From positions 1 through 64,000 of the forward strand of contig NZ_VIRS01000036.1 in NCBI RefSeq assembly GCF_006912135.1: a stretch of DNA of 64,000 nt, given 5' to 3'. Both the position numbers and the translations under genes were made by a program. Below, one piece after another: positions 1 through 8,350 of this stretch. The stretch comes from Cryptosporangium phraense. GTDB lineage: Bacteria > Actinomycetota > Actinomycetes > Mycobacteriales > Cryptosporangiaceae. Each line of letters starts with the position of its first letter. Position 1 is the first letter of the stretch. The notes beneath the pieces are model-generated. The model worked only from the letters and a program-made list of their open reading frames with translations. It made no database searches and had not been told where the DNA came from.

Positions 1-319
1 GCGGCCCGGCGGCGGCCTCGATCGGGACAGTCCAGCGGTCGGGCCGGGCCGGGCCGCGGCGCCGGATCGGGAACATCGCGACGCGGTCGGCGGAGGCCGC
101 GGGGGTCCGGGGCGCCGGATCCGCGCTCGTGCTGCACGCGGCGAGCGGGCCCGGGGGTGCTGGTCGATGGGCGCGGGGTGGTGCGGAAGCGCGGGCCGGC
201 CGACGAGTGCGGCCACGTCCACTGGCGTGCAGGTTCCGCCGCCGCGTCCGATTCCACCGCAGCCGCGTCCTCGTCCGCATCGGCCGCACCCGCCATCACC
301 GCAGCCTCCGCCGCGCGGG

Positions 320-412
320 CGGCCTCCGCCTCAGGGCTGCCTCCGCCTCAGGGCTGCCTCCGCCTCGGGGCGGCCTTCGCCTCGGGGCGGCATCTGCCTC
401 GGAGGCGGCTCG
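320..412. repeat. 18-bp tandem repeat, about five degenerate copies
   Basis: A unit close to GGGCTGCCTCCGCCTCAG is repeated head to tail, first nearly perfectly and then with drift (CTCAG to CTCGG to CTTCGCCTC). The unit is a multiple of three and so keeps neighbouring frames open, but none of those frames looks coding. Confidence 0.6.
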
Positions 413-450
413 CCTCTCGAAGGTCTCAGCCGCCGTCGAGGGCACGGGGC

Positions 451-767
451 GGCACGCCGGTTTGGGAGGGCGATCGCGGTCCACGATGCCGACCCGATCC
501 TGGAAGCGGCCGGGCCACCTACCTCCGCGCCGCATTCCCGGACGGAGTCCGCCGGGGCTCCGGCGCGCGCCTCCGGGCGGCCTTCGCCTCGGAGGCGGCT
601 CGCGGCTCGGGGGCGGCGGTCTCGGGCGCCGCGGACGGCCCGGGCGGCGCGCCGGCTTGGGAGGGCGATCTCGGTCCATGATGCCGACCCGATCCTGGGA
701 AGCGGCCGGGTCACCTACCTCCGCGCCGCATTCCCCCGACGGAGTCGGCCGAAGCTCCGGCGCGCGC
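451..767. repeat. Imperfect direct duplication of a ~120-bp block
   Basis: The block at 451-570 recurs at 645-767 with scattered substitutions and one- or two-base indels. Shared landmarks in order are TTGGGAGGGCGAT, GATGCCGACCCGATCCTGG, GAAGCGGCCGGG, CACCTACCTCCGCGCCGCAT and CGGCGCGCGCC. The indels shift the frame between copies, which argues against a duplicated protein domain. It may be a small dispersed repeat or decayed duplicate. Confidence 0.65.
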
Positions 768-1359
768 CACGGCGGGCGCCCGCCACGGCGCGCCCGGCGC
801 GGCGGCCGGGGCCGGTCCGATCGGCGAGGGCGGGCACAGGCACGGGCGCGGGCGCGGGCGCGAAAATCTTCGGGGCGCGTCTGCGGTCGGCGGCACGACG
901 GCCGGCCCCGATCGGAAAACGGCCGTGAGACGGATGACCAATCGCGCCGGGGCGACCCGCGACGTGATGACGGATGCCCGGGCGCGCCGCCGTTGCGACC
1001 CTCACATCCAGGTGGGAAAAAGCGACCCACGCCGGCCGACACCCCGCCGACCACCTCGGCGCGCTGCCGCCTGCTCGACGAGGTCTCCGGCCCGGACGAG
1101 GCCGCGGTGGCCCGGGCCGCGTCCGCCTCCCGCGCCAAAGGCTGATTGTGGTGCCAGCCGAACAAGACGTCGCGGACCTACCGGCAGGGTGGCGCGCTGG
1201 TGCCGCTGGAGGCGGCGATCATCGGGGACTGGTGCTACCGCTGGTACCGGGGCCTGATGGGCGACGAGGCCCCGGTCCAGCGGTGGACCGGGTGGGCGGG
1301 CGGGGCGGGTTGCTGCCGTAGGCTGCGGGAATGTCCGCGCCGCCCGCCTCGATCGCCTC

Positions 1360-2613
1360 ATGAGGCCCGTTCTCCGCCGCCGGACCCTGGTCCTCCTCGT
1401 CGCCGCCGTGGTCGTCGTCCTGCTCGGGGCGGTCGCCGCGGTGGTCGCGCTGAACCGCTCCCCCGAGCTGGCGTTCCCGAGCGCGCCGGACCGGGCGGCG
1501 ACCGCGCACGCCGTGATCCGTCCGTCGGCGTCGCAGGACGATCTGGACGGCGCGCTCCTGGACTTCTACCGGTCCTGGAAGGACGAGTACGTCGTCGACG
1601 ACTGCGGCGACGGCACGCTGCAGGTCCACTCGCCCGACGCCAAGTACCCGTACGTCGCCGAGGCCCAGGGGTACGGCCTGGTCATCACCGCGATGATGTC
1701 CCCGGCCGACCTGGACGCCAAGGACACGTTCGACGGTCTGCTCGCCTACGTCCTCGCGCACCCGTCCACCCGGACGCCCGACCTGATGGCGGCCGAGCAG
1801 AACAAGGACTGCGAGGACCGCGCGGGCGGTGACTCGGCCACCGACGGCGACCTGGACATCGCCTACGGCCTGCTGCTGGCCGACAAGCTCTGGGGCAGCG
1901 ACGGCGACCAGGACTACCGCGGGCTGGCGCTGAAGCGGATCCGGGCGATCAAGAACAAGACCGTCAGTCCGGCGACCGACCTGATGCTGCTCGGCGACTG
2001 GAGCACCCCGGCGAATCCGACGCTCTACGCGACGACCCGGACGTCGGACTGGATGCCGTACTACTTCCGGGTCTTCGCCGAGGTCACCGGCGATCGGTCG
2101 TGGACGAGCATCCGCGAGGCCCACCAGCGCGCGGTCGCTGACCTGCAGGGCGATGATGACACCGGTCTGCTGCCCGACTTCGCCCACACCACCGGCGACG
2201 GGCTCGAGCCGGTCACCGGCAAGGTGCTGGAGACCGCCAACGACGGCGACTACTCGTTCAACGCCTGCCGCACGCCGTGGCGCCTCGGTACCGACGCGAT
2301 CCTCACCGGCGACGCCGGGTCGGTGGCCGCCGCGCGCACCGTGGACGCCTGGTTCCGGACGTCGACCGGCGGCGATCCGGGGAAGGTGGGGTCGGGTTAC
2401 CGGCTGGACGGCACCCGGGAGAACGCGGGCCCGGAGAACGCGTTCTGGGCCCCGCTGGCGGTGAGCGCGATGGCCGACCCGGGCGCGCAGCAGTGGCTCG
2501 ATCGGCTCTGGACGAAGCTCGCCGACAACGACGTCGAGAGCGGCAACTACTTCGGCGACACGATCCAGCTCCAGGTCATGACCCTGGTAGCCGGCCGCTA
2601 CCTCCCCCTCTGA
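1360..2613 (+). CDS. Membrane-anchored or secreted glycosyl hydrolase family 8 (cellulase/chitosanase type)
   Basis: The 417-residue product has an N-terminal signal or anchor (residues 8-31, after RRR) followed by a GH8 (alpha/alpha)6-barrel domain. The catalytic-acid motif is VAEAQGYG with Glu101, and the second catalytic carboxylate lies in SATDGDLDIAYG (Asp162). The C-terminal half keeps aromatic-rich barrel segments (DWMPYYFRVF, RTPWRLGTDA). GH8 enzymes cut beta-1,4 glucans, chitosan or xylan, and the substrate cannot be told from sequence. It acts outside the membrane. The ATG at 1360 has only a weak ribosome-binding site. It is convergent with the next operon, with two bases between the stops. 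Confidence 0.88.
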   Translation: MRPVLRRRTLVLLVAAVVVVLLGAVAAVVALNRSPELAFPSAPDRAATAHAVIRPSASQDDLDGALLDFYRSWKDEYVVDDCGDGTLQVHSPDAKYPYVAEAQGYGLVITAMMSPADLDAKDTFDGLLAYVLAHPSTRTPDLMAAEQNKDCEDRAGGDSATDGDLDIAYGLLLADKLWGSDGDQDYRGLALKRIRAIKNKTVSPATDLMLLGDWSTPANPTLYATTRTSDWMPYYFRVFAEVTGDRSWTSIREAHQRAVADLQGDDDTGLLPDFAHTTGDGLEPVTGKVLETANDGDYSFNACRTPWRLGTDAILTGDAGSVAAARTVDAWFRTSTGGDPGKVGSGYRLDGTRENAGPENAFWAPLAVSAMADPGAQQWLDRLWTKLADNDVESGNYFGDTIQLQVMTLVAGRYLPL

Positions 2614-2615
2614 CC

Positions 2616-3203
2616 TCACCGGGCCCAGGGGCTGACGGCCATGGTGCCGGTATTGCCCGGGTCGACGTGGAGGGTGAGGCGGTGGGCGGGCGCCCCGGGG
2701 GCCGGGGCCACCCGGAGGTACTCACCGACCACCACGGTCTCGGCGGCCGTCGTGAGGTTGCGCCAGATCAGGGCCGCTCGGGCGCGCTCGCCCGGGGCGA
2801 GCGTGACCCGCCTCGGCGGCGGGTCGGGGCGTCCCAGGGTGTAGACGTGCTGGGTACCGTGGAACGTGCGGACGTCCGTGGCGCGGCCGTCGGCGTCGAG
2901 GACCGTGACGACCGGGTAGCCCTGGACGGTGTACGGCCGGGTGCCGCAGTTGCGGAGCTGGAGCGTGACCAGACGCAGGCCGGCCGCGCCCTCGGTCTCG
3001 CCGACCGAGATCTCGACGCCCGGGTCGAGGCACCGGGGTCCGGAGCTCGGCGCCGGCACCGGCGTGGTGGCGACCGGCGCGGCCGGTGCCGGCCGCGCCG
3101 CCGGCCCCGCTTCCGGCCCCGCGGCCGGGCGGAGCGTGTCCGGCGTCTCCGTACAGCCCGCGAGCAGCAGCAACGCCGCGACGAGGACGAGACGAACCCT
3201 CAC
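2616..3203 (-). CDS. DUF4232-type lipoprotein
   Basis: Starting at a GTG that overlaps the FHA gene stop (GTGA), the 195-residue product begins with a clean lipoprotein signal ending in LLAGC, so Cys17 would be lipidated and the protein exported. A Pro/Ala-rich tether (residues 25-55) leads to a single beta-sandwich domain with the DUF4232 pattern: AAGLRLVTLQLRNCG, VQGYPVVTVLDADG, and a late WRN segment. An in-frame opening runs upstream into the FHA gene, but the GTG gives a perfect signal peptide and fits the operon. It is the last gene of the kinase/phosphatase/FHA operon. Its function is unknown; it may sense or scaffold at the outer membrane face. Confidence 0.8.
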   Translation of the reverse strand: MRVRLVLVAALLLLAGCTETPDTLRPAAGPEAGPAARPAPAAPVATTPVPAPSSGPRCLDPGVEISVGETEGAAGLRLVTLQLRNCGTRPYTVQGYPVVTVLDADGRATDVRTFHGTQHVYTLGRPDPPPRRVTLAPGERARAALIWRNLTTAAETVVVGEYLRVAPAPGAPAHRLTLHVDPGNTGTMAVSPWAR

Positions 3204-3949
3204 GGCTCCCCGAGGTGCAGCGTGAGGCGGGTCCAGGCGCCGACGTTCACATACGTGCCGTCGGCGAGCGGTACCGGCCGTTCGGCGTCGATCGGGTCGG
3301 GGCTGCCGTCGAGGTACGTGTGGTTGGTCGAGCGGAGGTCGATGACCGCCCAGCGGCCGTCGGGCTGAGGCACGAGCAGGGCGTGGGTGTGGGAGACCGC
3401 GGCGTCCTCCGGCGGGCCGATGAGGTCGATGTCCGGGTAGATGCCCCGGGCCCGGCTCCGGCGTCCGATGAGGAGCTGCCCGCCGGTGAGCGGGAAGCGC
3501 CGGTCCGGGCAGTAGACCGGGTAGTCGACCTCGCCCGCGTCCGGTCCGTCCAGCGCCCGCATCCGGTCGTAGAACCCCCGATCCGCGCTCACCACGATCC
3601 ACCACTCATCGTCAACCGCGACTGGCGCGGCCACCTCAGCCGATCCGCCCGGCCCAGCCGATCCGCCCGGCCCAGCCGATCCGCCCGGCCCAGCCGGCCC
3701 GCCCGGCCCAGCCGGCCCAGCCGGCCCAGCCGGCCCAGCCGGCCCAGCCGGCCCAGCCGGCCCAGCCGGCCGAGCCAGTAGATCGGCTCCGCACTCCTCG
3801 CAGAACCGCCCCCCGGCCTCGGCCCCGCACTCCCGGCAAACCGCCGCAGGAACGGCCGGCGGCACCGCCTCACCGATCCGGAGCCCGCACTCGTCGCAGT
3901 AGTCCTCGGCCTCCGACTCGTGCCCGTTCGGACAGACGACCCCGCTCAC
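3200..3949 (-). CDS. Double zinc-ribbon FHA-domain protein with collagen-like linker
   Basis: 249 residues in three parts. Two zinc ribbons (CPNG..YCDECG and CRECG..FCEECG) fill residues 1-58. A Pro-Ala-Gly / Pro-Gly-Gly-Ser triplet repeat spans about 60-105. A C-terminal FHA domain follows, with GGQLLIGRRSRARG, the SHTHA loop and DLRSTNHTYLDG (the Ser and Asn that grip phosphothreonine are present). FHA domains bind phosphothreonine, so this is the likely reader for the kinase encoded upstream. Unlike GarA/OdhI it lacks the N-terminal ETTS phospho-acceptor motif and is longer, so it should not be called GarA. GTG start overlapping the VWA stop. Confidence 0.87.
   Translation of the reverse strand: MSGVVCPNGHESEAEDYCDECGLRIGEAVPPAVPAAVCRECGAEAGGRFCEECGADLLARPAGPAGPAGPAGPAGPAGPAGPGGPAGPGGSAGPGGSAGPGGSAEVAAPVAVDDEWWIVVSADRGFYDRMRALDGPDAGEVDYPVYCPDRRFPLTGGQLLIGRRSRARGIYPDIDLIGPPEDAAVSHTHALLVPQPDGRWAVIDLRSTNHTYLDGSPDPIDAERPVPLADGTYVNVGAWTRLTLHLGEP
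3640..3780. repeat. 9-bp/15-bp tandem repeats encoding Gly-Pro-Ala triplets
   Basis: The unit CCGGCCCAG is repeated head to tail across about 3700-3775, and a longer unit with GATCCGCC recurs three times at about 3650-3695. Read in the FHA gene they encode collagen-like triplets. The perfect copies suggest that copy number can change by slippage without breaking the frame. Confidence 0.8.
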
Positions 3950-5232
3950 GGCCGCGCCGGACGAATCTGCTGCGTCTTCCGCGACGTCACCTCCAGCAAC
4001 TCCGACGCGCTGCTCGCCCCCCGCCGCCGCAACCGCACCGTCCCGGACGGCGCATCCACCACCTCGACGACCTCGGCCAGCATCTTCGCCGTCCCCTCCT
4101 GCCCGGACGCGGTCGCGAGCTGCACCGCCCGCCCGAGCTTGGCCGTGGCCCGCTCCAGGTCGCCGGCCTTCTGCGCCTCGGTGCCCTCCCGGATCGCGTC
4201 GGCCAGCTCGGTCGCGTCGGTGTAGTGCGCGACCCGCCCGTTGATCGTCGTCGTCGACGACAGGTCGTCGGTCCAGATCGCCCGCACCAGGCTCTGGCCG
4301 AGCACGTCGTCCCCGTGCACCACGCTGACCCGCGCCGCCAGGATCTCCTCGCCGAGCTCACCCGGCTCCACGTCGACCCGCAGGTGGTAGTCCCGGCTCT
4401 CCGCGCCCCACGACCCGATCGGGTACGCCCCGACCCGCTTCGTGAGGTCGGTCCGCCGCCCGGTCAGGTCGACGATCTCCGGGAACACCTGCTTGAGGAA
4501 CCGGACGCCCGCCCCGGCCGGCGTCCAGACCCGCAGGACGACGTCGGCCATCGTCTTGCCCATCGCCGCCTCGGTCATCGCCAGGAAGTCGGCGGTCAGC
4601 GCGTCCGGGTCGACGATCCCGGACGCGGTCCCGAGCAGCCTCTCGGCGACCTTGATCAGGTCACGCGCCACCCACCCGTCGCCGATCCCGCGGCTGTCGC
4701 AGACGAACAGGCCCTCGCACCGGTCGAGCGCCCGGTCGAACGTCGGGCCGTCCTCGCCGTTGGCCCCGTCGGTGAGCAGGATCGCGTGGTTGAGCGCGGC
4801 TCCGCGCTGGCCGAACATCTCGGCCGCGAGCGTGAGCCAGGCCCCGATCGCCGTCCCGCCCTTCGTCCGCAGGCGGGACACCGCGTCGCGGGCCTCGGCC
4901 CGGTTGGCCGCCGACGACGTCGCCAGCCGGTTCCGGCTCGGGTAGACCGGCCAGGCGCCGGTGTCCCCGGCGACGATCCCGAACGCGACCCCGTCGGGCA
5001 GCGTGTCGATCGCCGCCGCCGCGGCCTGCTTCGCGGCCTGCAGTTTCGCCCCGCTCATCGACGCGGACACGTCGATGAGGATCATCTCCGCGGTCGAACT
5101 CCGGGACACGGCCCGCGGCTGCGCCGCGCTCTCCGATCCGGTCACCGTCACCACCGCGTCGACGGTCCGCCCGCCGGCCGGGAGGTACTCGTTCTGGTGT
5201 GTCTCGATGCTGACCTGCGACGGGCTGGTCAT
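3946..5232 (-). CDS. von Willebrand factor A domain protein
   Basis: The chosen ATG at 5232 overlaps the phosphatase stop (ATGA) and gives 428 residues starting MTSPSQVSIE. A short beta-rich N-terminus is followed by a VWA domain whose metal-ion-dependent adhesion site DVSASMSG (DxSxS) lies near residue 55; later metal-site residues include TKGGTAIGAWL and LLTDGAN. The C-terminal ~180 residues form beta-rich and then helical segments (GDLERATAKLGRAVQLA) without recognised domains. No signal peptide, so cytoplasmic. VWA proteins next to PP2C, FHA and Ser/Thr kinases commonly act as phosphorylation-controlled scaffolds; that role here is inferred from context. Confidence 0.85.
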   Translation of the reverse strand: MTSPSQVSIETHQNEYLPAGGRTVDAVVTVTGSESAAQPRAVSRSSTAEMILIDVSASMSGAKLQAAKQAAAAAIDTLPDGVAFGIVAGDTGAWPVYPSRNRLATSSAANRAEARDAVSRLRTKGGTAIGAWLTLAAEMFGQRGAALNHAILLTDGANGEDGPTFDRALDRCEGLFVCDSRGIGDGWVARDLIKVAERLLGTASGIVDPDALTADFLAMTEAAMGKTMADVVLRVWTPAGAGVRFLKQVFPEIVDLTGRRTDLTKRVGAYPIGSWGAESRDYHLRVDVEPGELGEEILAARVSVVHGDDVLGQSLVRAIWTDDLSSTTTINGRVAHYTDATELADAIREGTEAQKAGDLERATAKLGRAVQLATASGQEGTAKMLAEVVEVVDAPSGTVRLRRRGASSASELLEVTSRKTQQIRPARP

Positions 5233-6170
5233 GCGGTCTCTCCCTCCGGTCGGGCGACGACGAGGACGGCGACCGCGACGTTGTCGGCCCCGCCCCTCTC
5301 CAGAGCAAGGTCGACGAGAAGCCGCGCGCCGTCCGCGGGCGGCCGCACGGCGATCGGCGCCAGATCCGACGGGCCGGCGAGGTAGCGCCACAGCCCGTCC
5401 GAGCACAGCACGACGACGCCAGGCCCGTCGGGCTGCTCGGTGACCACGTGGATCTCGTCGTCGGGGGCGTCGGCGCCGACCCAGTGCGTCAGCGCTCCCC
5501 CGTCGCTCTCCGGCAGCGCGTCGTCGACCGTCAGCAGGCGCGGGTCACCGTCGGCGGGCACCCAGTACGCCCGGCTGTCGCCGAGCCAGCCGACCGCGAA
5601 GCCGTCGGCGGTGACGATCGCGGTGACGTACGTGCAGCTCGGGATGCCGACCGGGGCCGGATCGGACGGAGACGGGTGGGTCAGCGCGTCGACGGCGGTG
5701 AACGCGCGGGCGAACCCGGCGCGCACCGCGCCGGCCGGCGGCATGCCACCGGTGACCGCCCGGAGCGCGGCCGGCAGCCCGGCCTCGACCGCGGCCACCG
5801 CGGCGACGTCGGCCCGCGGCGACGTCGAGATCCCGTCGCAGACGATCGCCGCCGCCACCCCGTCGTCGGCGCCGACCGCGATCGCGTCCTCGTTGGCGGA
5901 GCGCCGGTGGCCGCGGTCGGTCACCGCGCCGACGCCCGGCAGCGCGAGCTCGGACCGGTCCCGCCCGGCGCCCGTCCGGCGGCCGCACTCCGGGCAGAAC
6001 TCGCTCGCCGGCGCGGCTCCGCAGTGCCCGCACTCGCCGGCCGCGACCGCCGAGCTCGCCCACACCCGCGCCTCGGACCGCGGGGGCGGCGCCAGCTCGG
6101 TGCCGCAGGCCTCGCAGAAGACGTCGGCGTCGTCGGCGACGTGAGCGCACTCCGGGCAGGCAACGGTCAT
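5229..6170 (-). CDS. Zinc-ribbon PP2C-type Ser/Thr phosphatase
   Basis: 313 residues from ATG 6170. Two zinc ribbons (CPEC..FCEACG and CGHCG..FCPECG) occupy residues 1-75, then a complete PP2C core: TDRGHRRSANEDA, VCDGISTS (metal Asp-Gly), GWLGDSRAYWV, THWVG, VLCSDGLWRYL and GGADNVAVAVLV. PP2C enzymes remove phosphate from Ser/Thr with two Mn/Mg ions, so this is the natural antagonist of the PknG-type kinase whose gene ends two bases upstream. The zinc ribbons match those on the kinase and the FHA protein, suggesting a shared docking mode. Cytoplasmic. Confidence 0.92.
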   Translation of the reverse strand: MTVACPECAHVADDADVFCEACGTELAPPPRSEARVWASSAVAAGECGHCGAAPASEFCPECGRRTGAGRDRSELALPGVGAVTDRGHRRSANEDAIAVGADDGVAAAIVCDGISTSPRADVAAVAAVEAGLPAALRAVTGGMPPAGAVRAGFARAFTAVDALTHPSPSDPAPVGIPSCTYVTAIVTADGFAVGWLGDSRAYWVPADGDPRLLTVDDALPESDGGALTHWVGADAPDDEIHVVTEQPDGPGVVVLCSDGLWRYLAGPSDLAPIAVRPPADGARLLVDLALERGGADNVAVAVLVVARPEGETA

Positions 6171-6172
6171 CG

Positions 6173-8350
6173 CTACACCAGCGTCCTCGGGCGGACCGCG
6201 TTCGCGCGGTCGACCAGCGTGATCCGTTCGTCCACGGTCGGCGCGGCCTTGGCCAGCGCCCGGTAGACCTGCTCCAGCCCGAGGCGCAGCCCCCGCTCGG
6301 TCAGCGGGTGCCCGAGCACGTGCTCGGTCCCGTGGCCGGCGCCGTTGCCGCTCACCCAACCCAGCGCCGCGTCGAGGATCTCCACCGACAGCCGCGCCCG
6401 CGGCCCGTCGTCGAGCGGCAGGCCCTGCACACGGTCGGAGACATCCCGGAACATCTGCGCCGACCCCGGCCCGGCCAGCCGGGCCCGCAAGGCCGCGACC
6501 TGCGCGGCCGAGTGCTGCGCGGACGACGACGGCACCGACTCCAGCACCCCGATCGCGCCCCCGGGGTTCCGGCCGGCGAGCAGGAGCCGGGCCAGCCCGA
6601 ACGCCGCTCCGACGTAGGCGTGATCGCAATTCCACACCCGCTGGTACCGGCCGAGGGCGGCTTCGGTCTCCCCGGCCCACTCCGCCGCCACGGCCATCGC
6701 CAGCTGCGGCGCCAGCTCTCCCGGCAGGGCGCCGTAGACGTCGTCGAACGCGGCCAGGGCCTCGCCCGGCCGCTCGTCGATCAGCGCGGCCAGGCCCCGG
6801 TACCAGGGGATCCGCCAGTCCAGCGGGGCCACCGCGGCCAGCGCGTCCAGGACGGCGCGGGCCGCGGCCGGATCGCCCTCGCGCAGGTGGGCCCGGGCCA
6901 GCGCGATCGGCACCTCGACGCTGTCGGCCGGTGCGCTCCTCACCGCCTCGGTCAGCTCGGCCGCGCCGCGCTCACGCGTCGCGAGCAGGAACGTCGTGCC
7001 CGGGTCGGCCGGGTCGACCTGGGGCACCGGCAGCGCGGCCGCGATCGATGGTCCGTCGAGCACCCCCCGGCCGGTCGACGGTGCGAACGCCGCCCCCTCC
7101 CCGGCGAACCGGGTCGACGCGGCCGGCCGGGGCGTCCCGTCGGCCGCCGACAGCACCTGCCGGAGGACGCCGACGAGTTGGTCGGCCAGGTCCGCGGCCG
7201 ACTCGAACCGCCGGGCGACGTCGGTGTGGGTGGCCCGCAGCAGCAGCCGGTGGTACGACTCGTTGTCCGCCAGCACCGGGTGCTGGGCCGGGCTCGGCAG
7301 CCGGTAGCGGTACGTCGTGGAGAATTCGGCGAACTCGAGGCTGAGCACGGCCATCGTCCGGGCCACCGTGTACAGGTCGGACGTGACCGACGCCCCGGCG
7401 GTCCCCACCTCCGGCGCCGAGTAGCCGGGCGTTTCCCAACCGGCGCTGACGTGGTCGTCGATCCGGCGCACCGCGCCCAGGTCCACGATGGTGAGCCTGT
7501 CGTCGGTGTGGATGACGTTGTCCGGCTTGAAGTCGCAGTACAGCAGCCCGCGGTCGTGCAGGTAGCCGAACGCGGGCAGCACCGCCAGCCCGTACGCGAG
7601 CACCTGGGCCAGCGGCAGCGGCCGCGGAGGGTCGACCCGCAGGTCACGCAGCGACCGGCCGCCGACGTACTCCATCACGATGTACCCGACGTCGGCGCCG
7701 AGCTTCCGGTCCCGGCGCTTCGCGAAGTCGTGGATCTTCACGATCGACGGGTGGTCCACGGTCACCAGGTACCGGCGCTCGGACACCGCGGCCTCCATCG
7801 CGTCCGGGTCGCCGGAGTTGATCAGACCCTTGAGCACCACCCAGCGGTCGCTGACGTCGTCGCCCACGTTCTTGTCCCGGGCCAGGTAGATCCAGCCGAG
7901 TCCGCCGTAGGCCAGACACCCCAGCACCTCGTAGCGCCCACTGACCAGCGTTCCGGGGGTCAGCGAGGGCACGAACGAGAACGGCGTCCGGCACTTCGGA
8001 CAGAAACCCTCCACCCGGCCGGGCTTCCCGTTGCGGCTCCGGCCGACCTCCGCGCCGCACTTCCCGCAGTGCCGGCTGTTCTCCGGCACCTGCGGGTCCG
8101 CGAGCACGGCCCCGGCCGGGTCCGGCGGTGGGACCCGCGGGAGATCGACCATCCCGCCGCCGAGACGGCCGGGCCCGGTTCCCCGGGTCGACCGGTCCCC
8201 CGTTTCGATCGACGACGTACCGCTGGACGACGGTCCGTCGTCGTTCGTCGGGCTCGGCGGGCTGGCCGGGGCTTTGCGTCCGCAGTCGTCGCAGTAGCCG
8301 TCGGGGTCGTAGCTGCCGGTGCAGCCGGGCCGGATGCAGGAGCCGCTCAT
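6173..8350 (-). CDS. pknG: PknG-family serine/threonine protein kinase
   Basis: 725 residues from ATG 8350. An N-terminal zinc ribbon (Cys5, Cys10, Cys20, Cys23) and a Pro/Ser-rich linker are followed by the rubredoxin-like module typical of PknG (RHCGKCG..FCPKCRTPF, about 95-125). The kinase domain (about 138-380) has GCLAYGGLGWIYLA, the ATP lysine in VVLKGL, the catalytic loop YCDFKPDNVI and DLG in place of DFG. The C-terminal ~300 residues are TPR-like helices (LREGDPAAARAVLDALAAV). Mycobacterial and corynebacterial PknG phosphorylate the FHA protein GarA/OdhI and so control 2-oxoglutarate dehydrogenase in response to amino acids. Neighbouring GlnH and GlnX supply the same inputs here. Confidence 0.95.
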   Translation of the reverse strand: MSGSCIRPGCTGSYDPDGYCDDCGRKAPASPPSPTNDDGPSSSGTSSIETGDRSTRGTGPGRLGGGMVDLPRVPPPDPAGAVLADPQVPENSRHCGKCGAEVGRSRNGKPGRVEGFCPKCRTPFSFVPSLTPGTLVSGRYEVLGCLAYGGLGWIYLARDKNVGDDVSDRWVVLKGLINSGDPDAMEAAVSERRYLVTVDHPSIVKIHDFAKRRDRKLGADVGYIVMEYVGGRSLRDLRVDPPRPLPLAQVLAYGLAVLPAFGYLHDRGLLYCDFKPDNVIHTDDRLTIVDLGAVRRIDDHVSAGWETPGYSAPEVGTAGASVTSDLYTVARTMAVLSLEFAEFSTTYRYRLPSPAQHPVLADNESYHRLLLRATHTDVARRFESAADLADQLVGVLRQVLSAADGTPRPAASTRFAGEGAAFAPSTGRGVLDGPSIAAALPVPQVDPADPGTTFLLATRERGAAELTEAVRSAPADSVEVPIALARAHLREGDPAAARAVLDALAAVAPLDWRIPWYRGLAALIDERPGEALAAFDDVYGALPGELAPQLAMAVAAEWAGETEAALGRYQRVWNCDHAYVGAAFGLARLLLAGRNPGGAIGVLESVPSSSAQHSAAQVAALRARLAGPGSAQMFRDVSDRVQGLPLDDGPRARLSVEILDAALGWVSGNGAGHGTEHVLGHPLTERGLRLGLEQVYRALAKAAPTVDERITLVDRANAVRPRTLV

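Larger units (their letters stand above)
1..1359. other. GC-rich repeat region, no gene assigned
   Basis: No reading frame here looks like a protein. Every frame gives Arg/Pro/Ala/Gly-rich text without domains, and open frames exist on both strands at once, as expected from extreme GC content. The stretch contains a short tandem repeat and a duplicated ~120-bp block (listed separately). Near 1146-1300 one frame reads a short Trp/Tyr-rich stretch (YRQGG, IIGDWCYRWYRG) that could be a decayed gene end, but I recognise no family and see no start, so it is not called. Confidence 0.6.

Noticed and set aside
129-1165. Long overlapping reading frames on both strands at the left edge
   Set aside because: Extreme GC content keeps all frames open; translations are Arg/Pro/Ala text with repeats, no domains and no good starts.
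1146-1832. Reading frame beginning with a Trp/Tyr-rich segment before the GH8 gene
   Set aside because: After ~55 residues it runs antisense-like through the GH8 gene in another frame. The short N-terminal stretch matches no family I know.
1219-2619. 466-codon minus-strand frame opposite the GH8 gene
   Set aside because: Shadow of the GH8 gene; its composition is Val/Arg/Gly-rich and the GH8 frame carries all family motifs.
3589-3873. Frame with WAG/RLG repeats inside the FHA gene
   Set aside because: Shifted reading of the Gly-Pro-Ala-encoding tandem repeat; the FHA frame has the real domains.
3200-3949. Calling the FHA protein GarA/OdhI because pknG is near
   Set aside because: It lacks the N-terminal ETTS phospho-acceptor segment and has zinc ribbons and a collagen-like linker instead.
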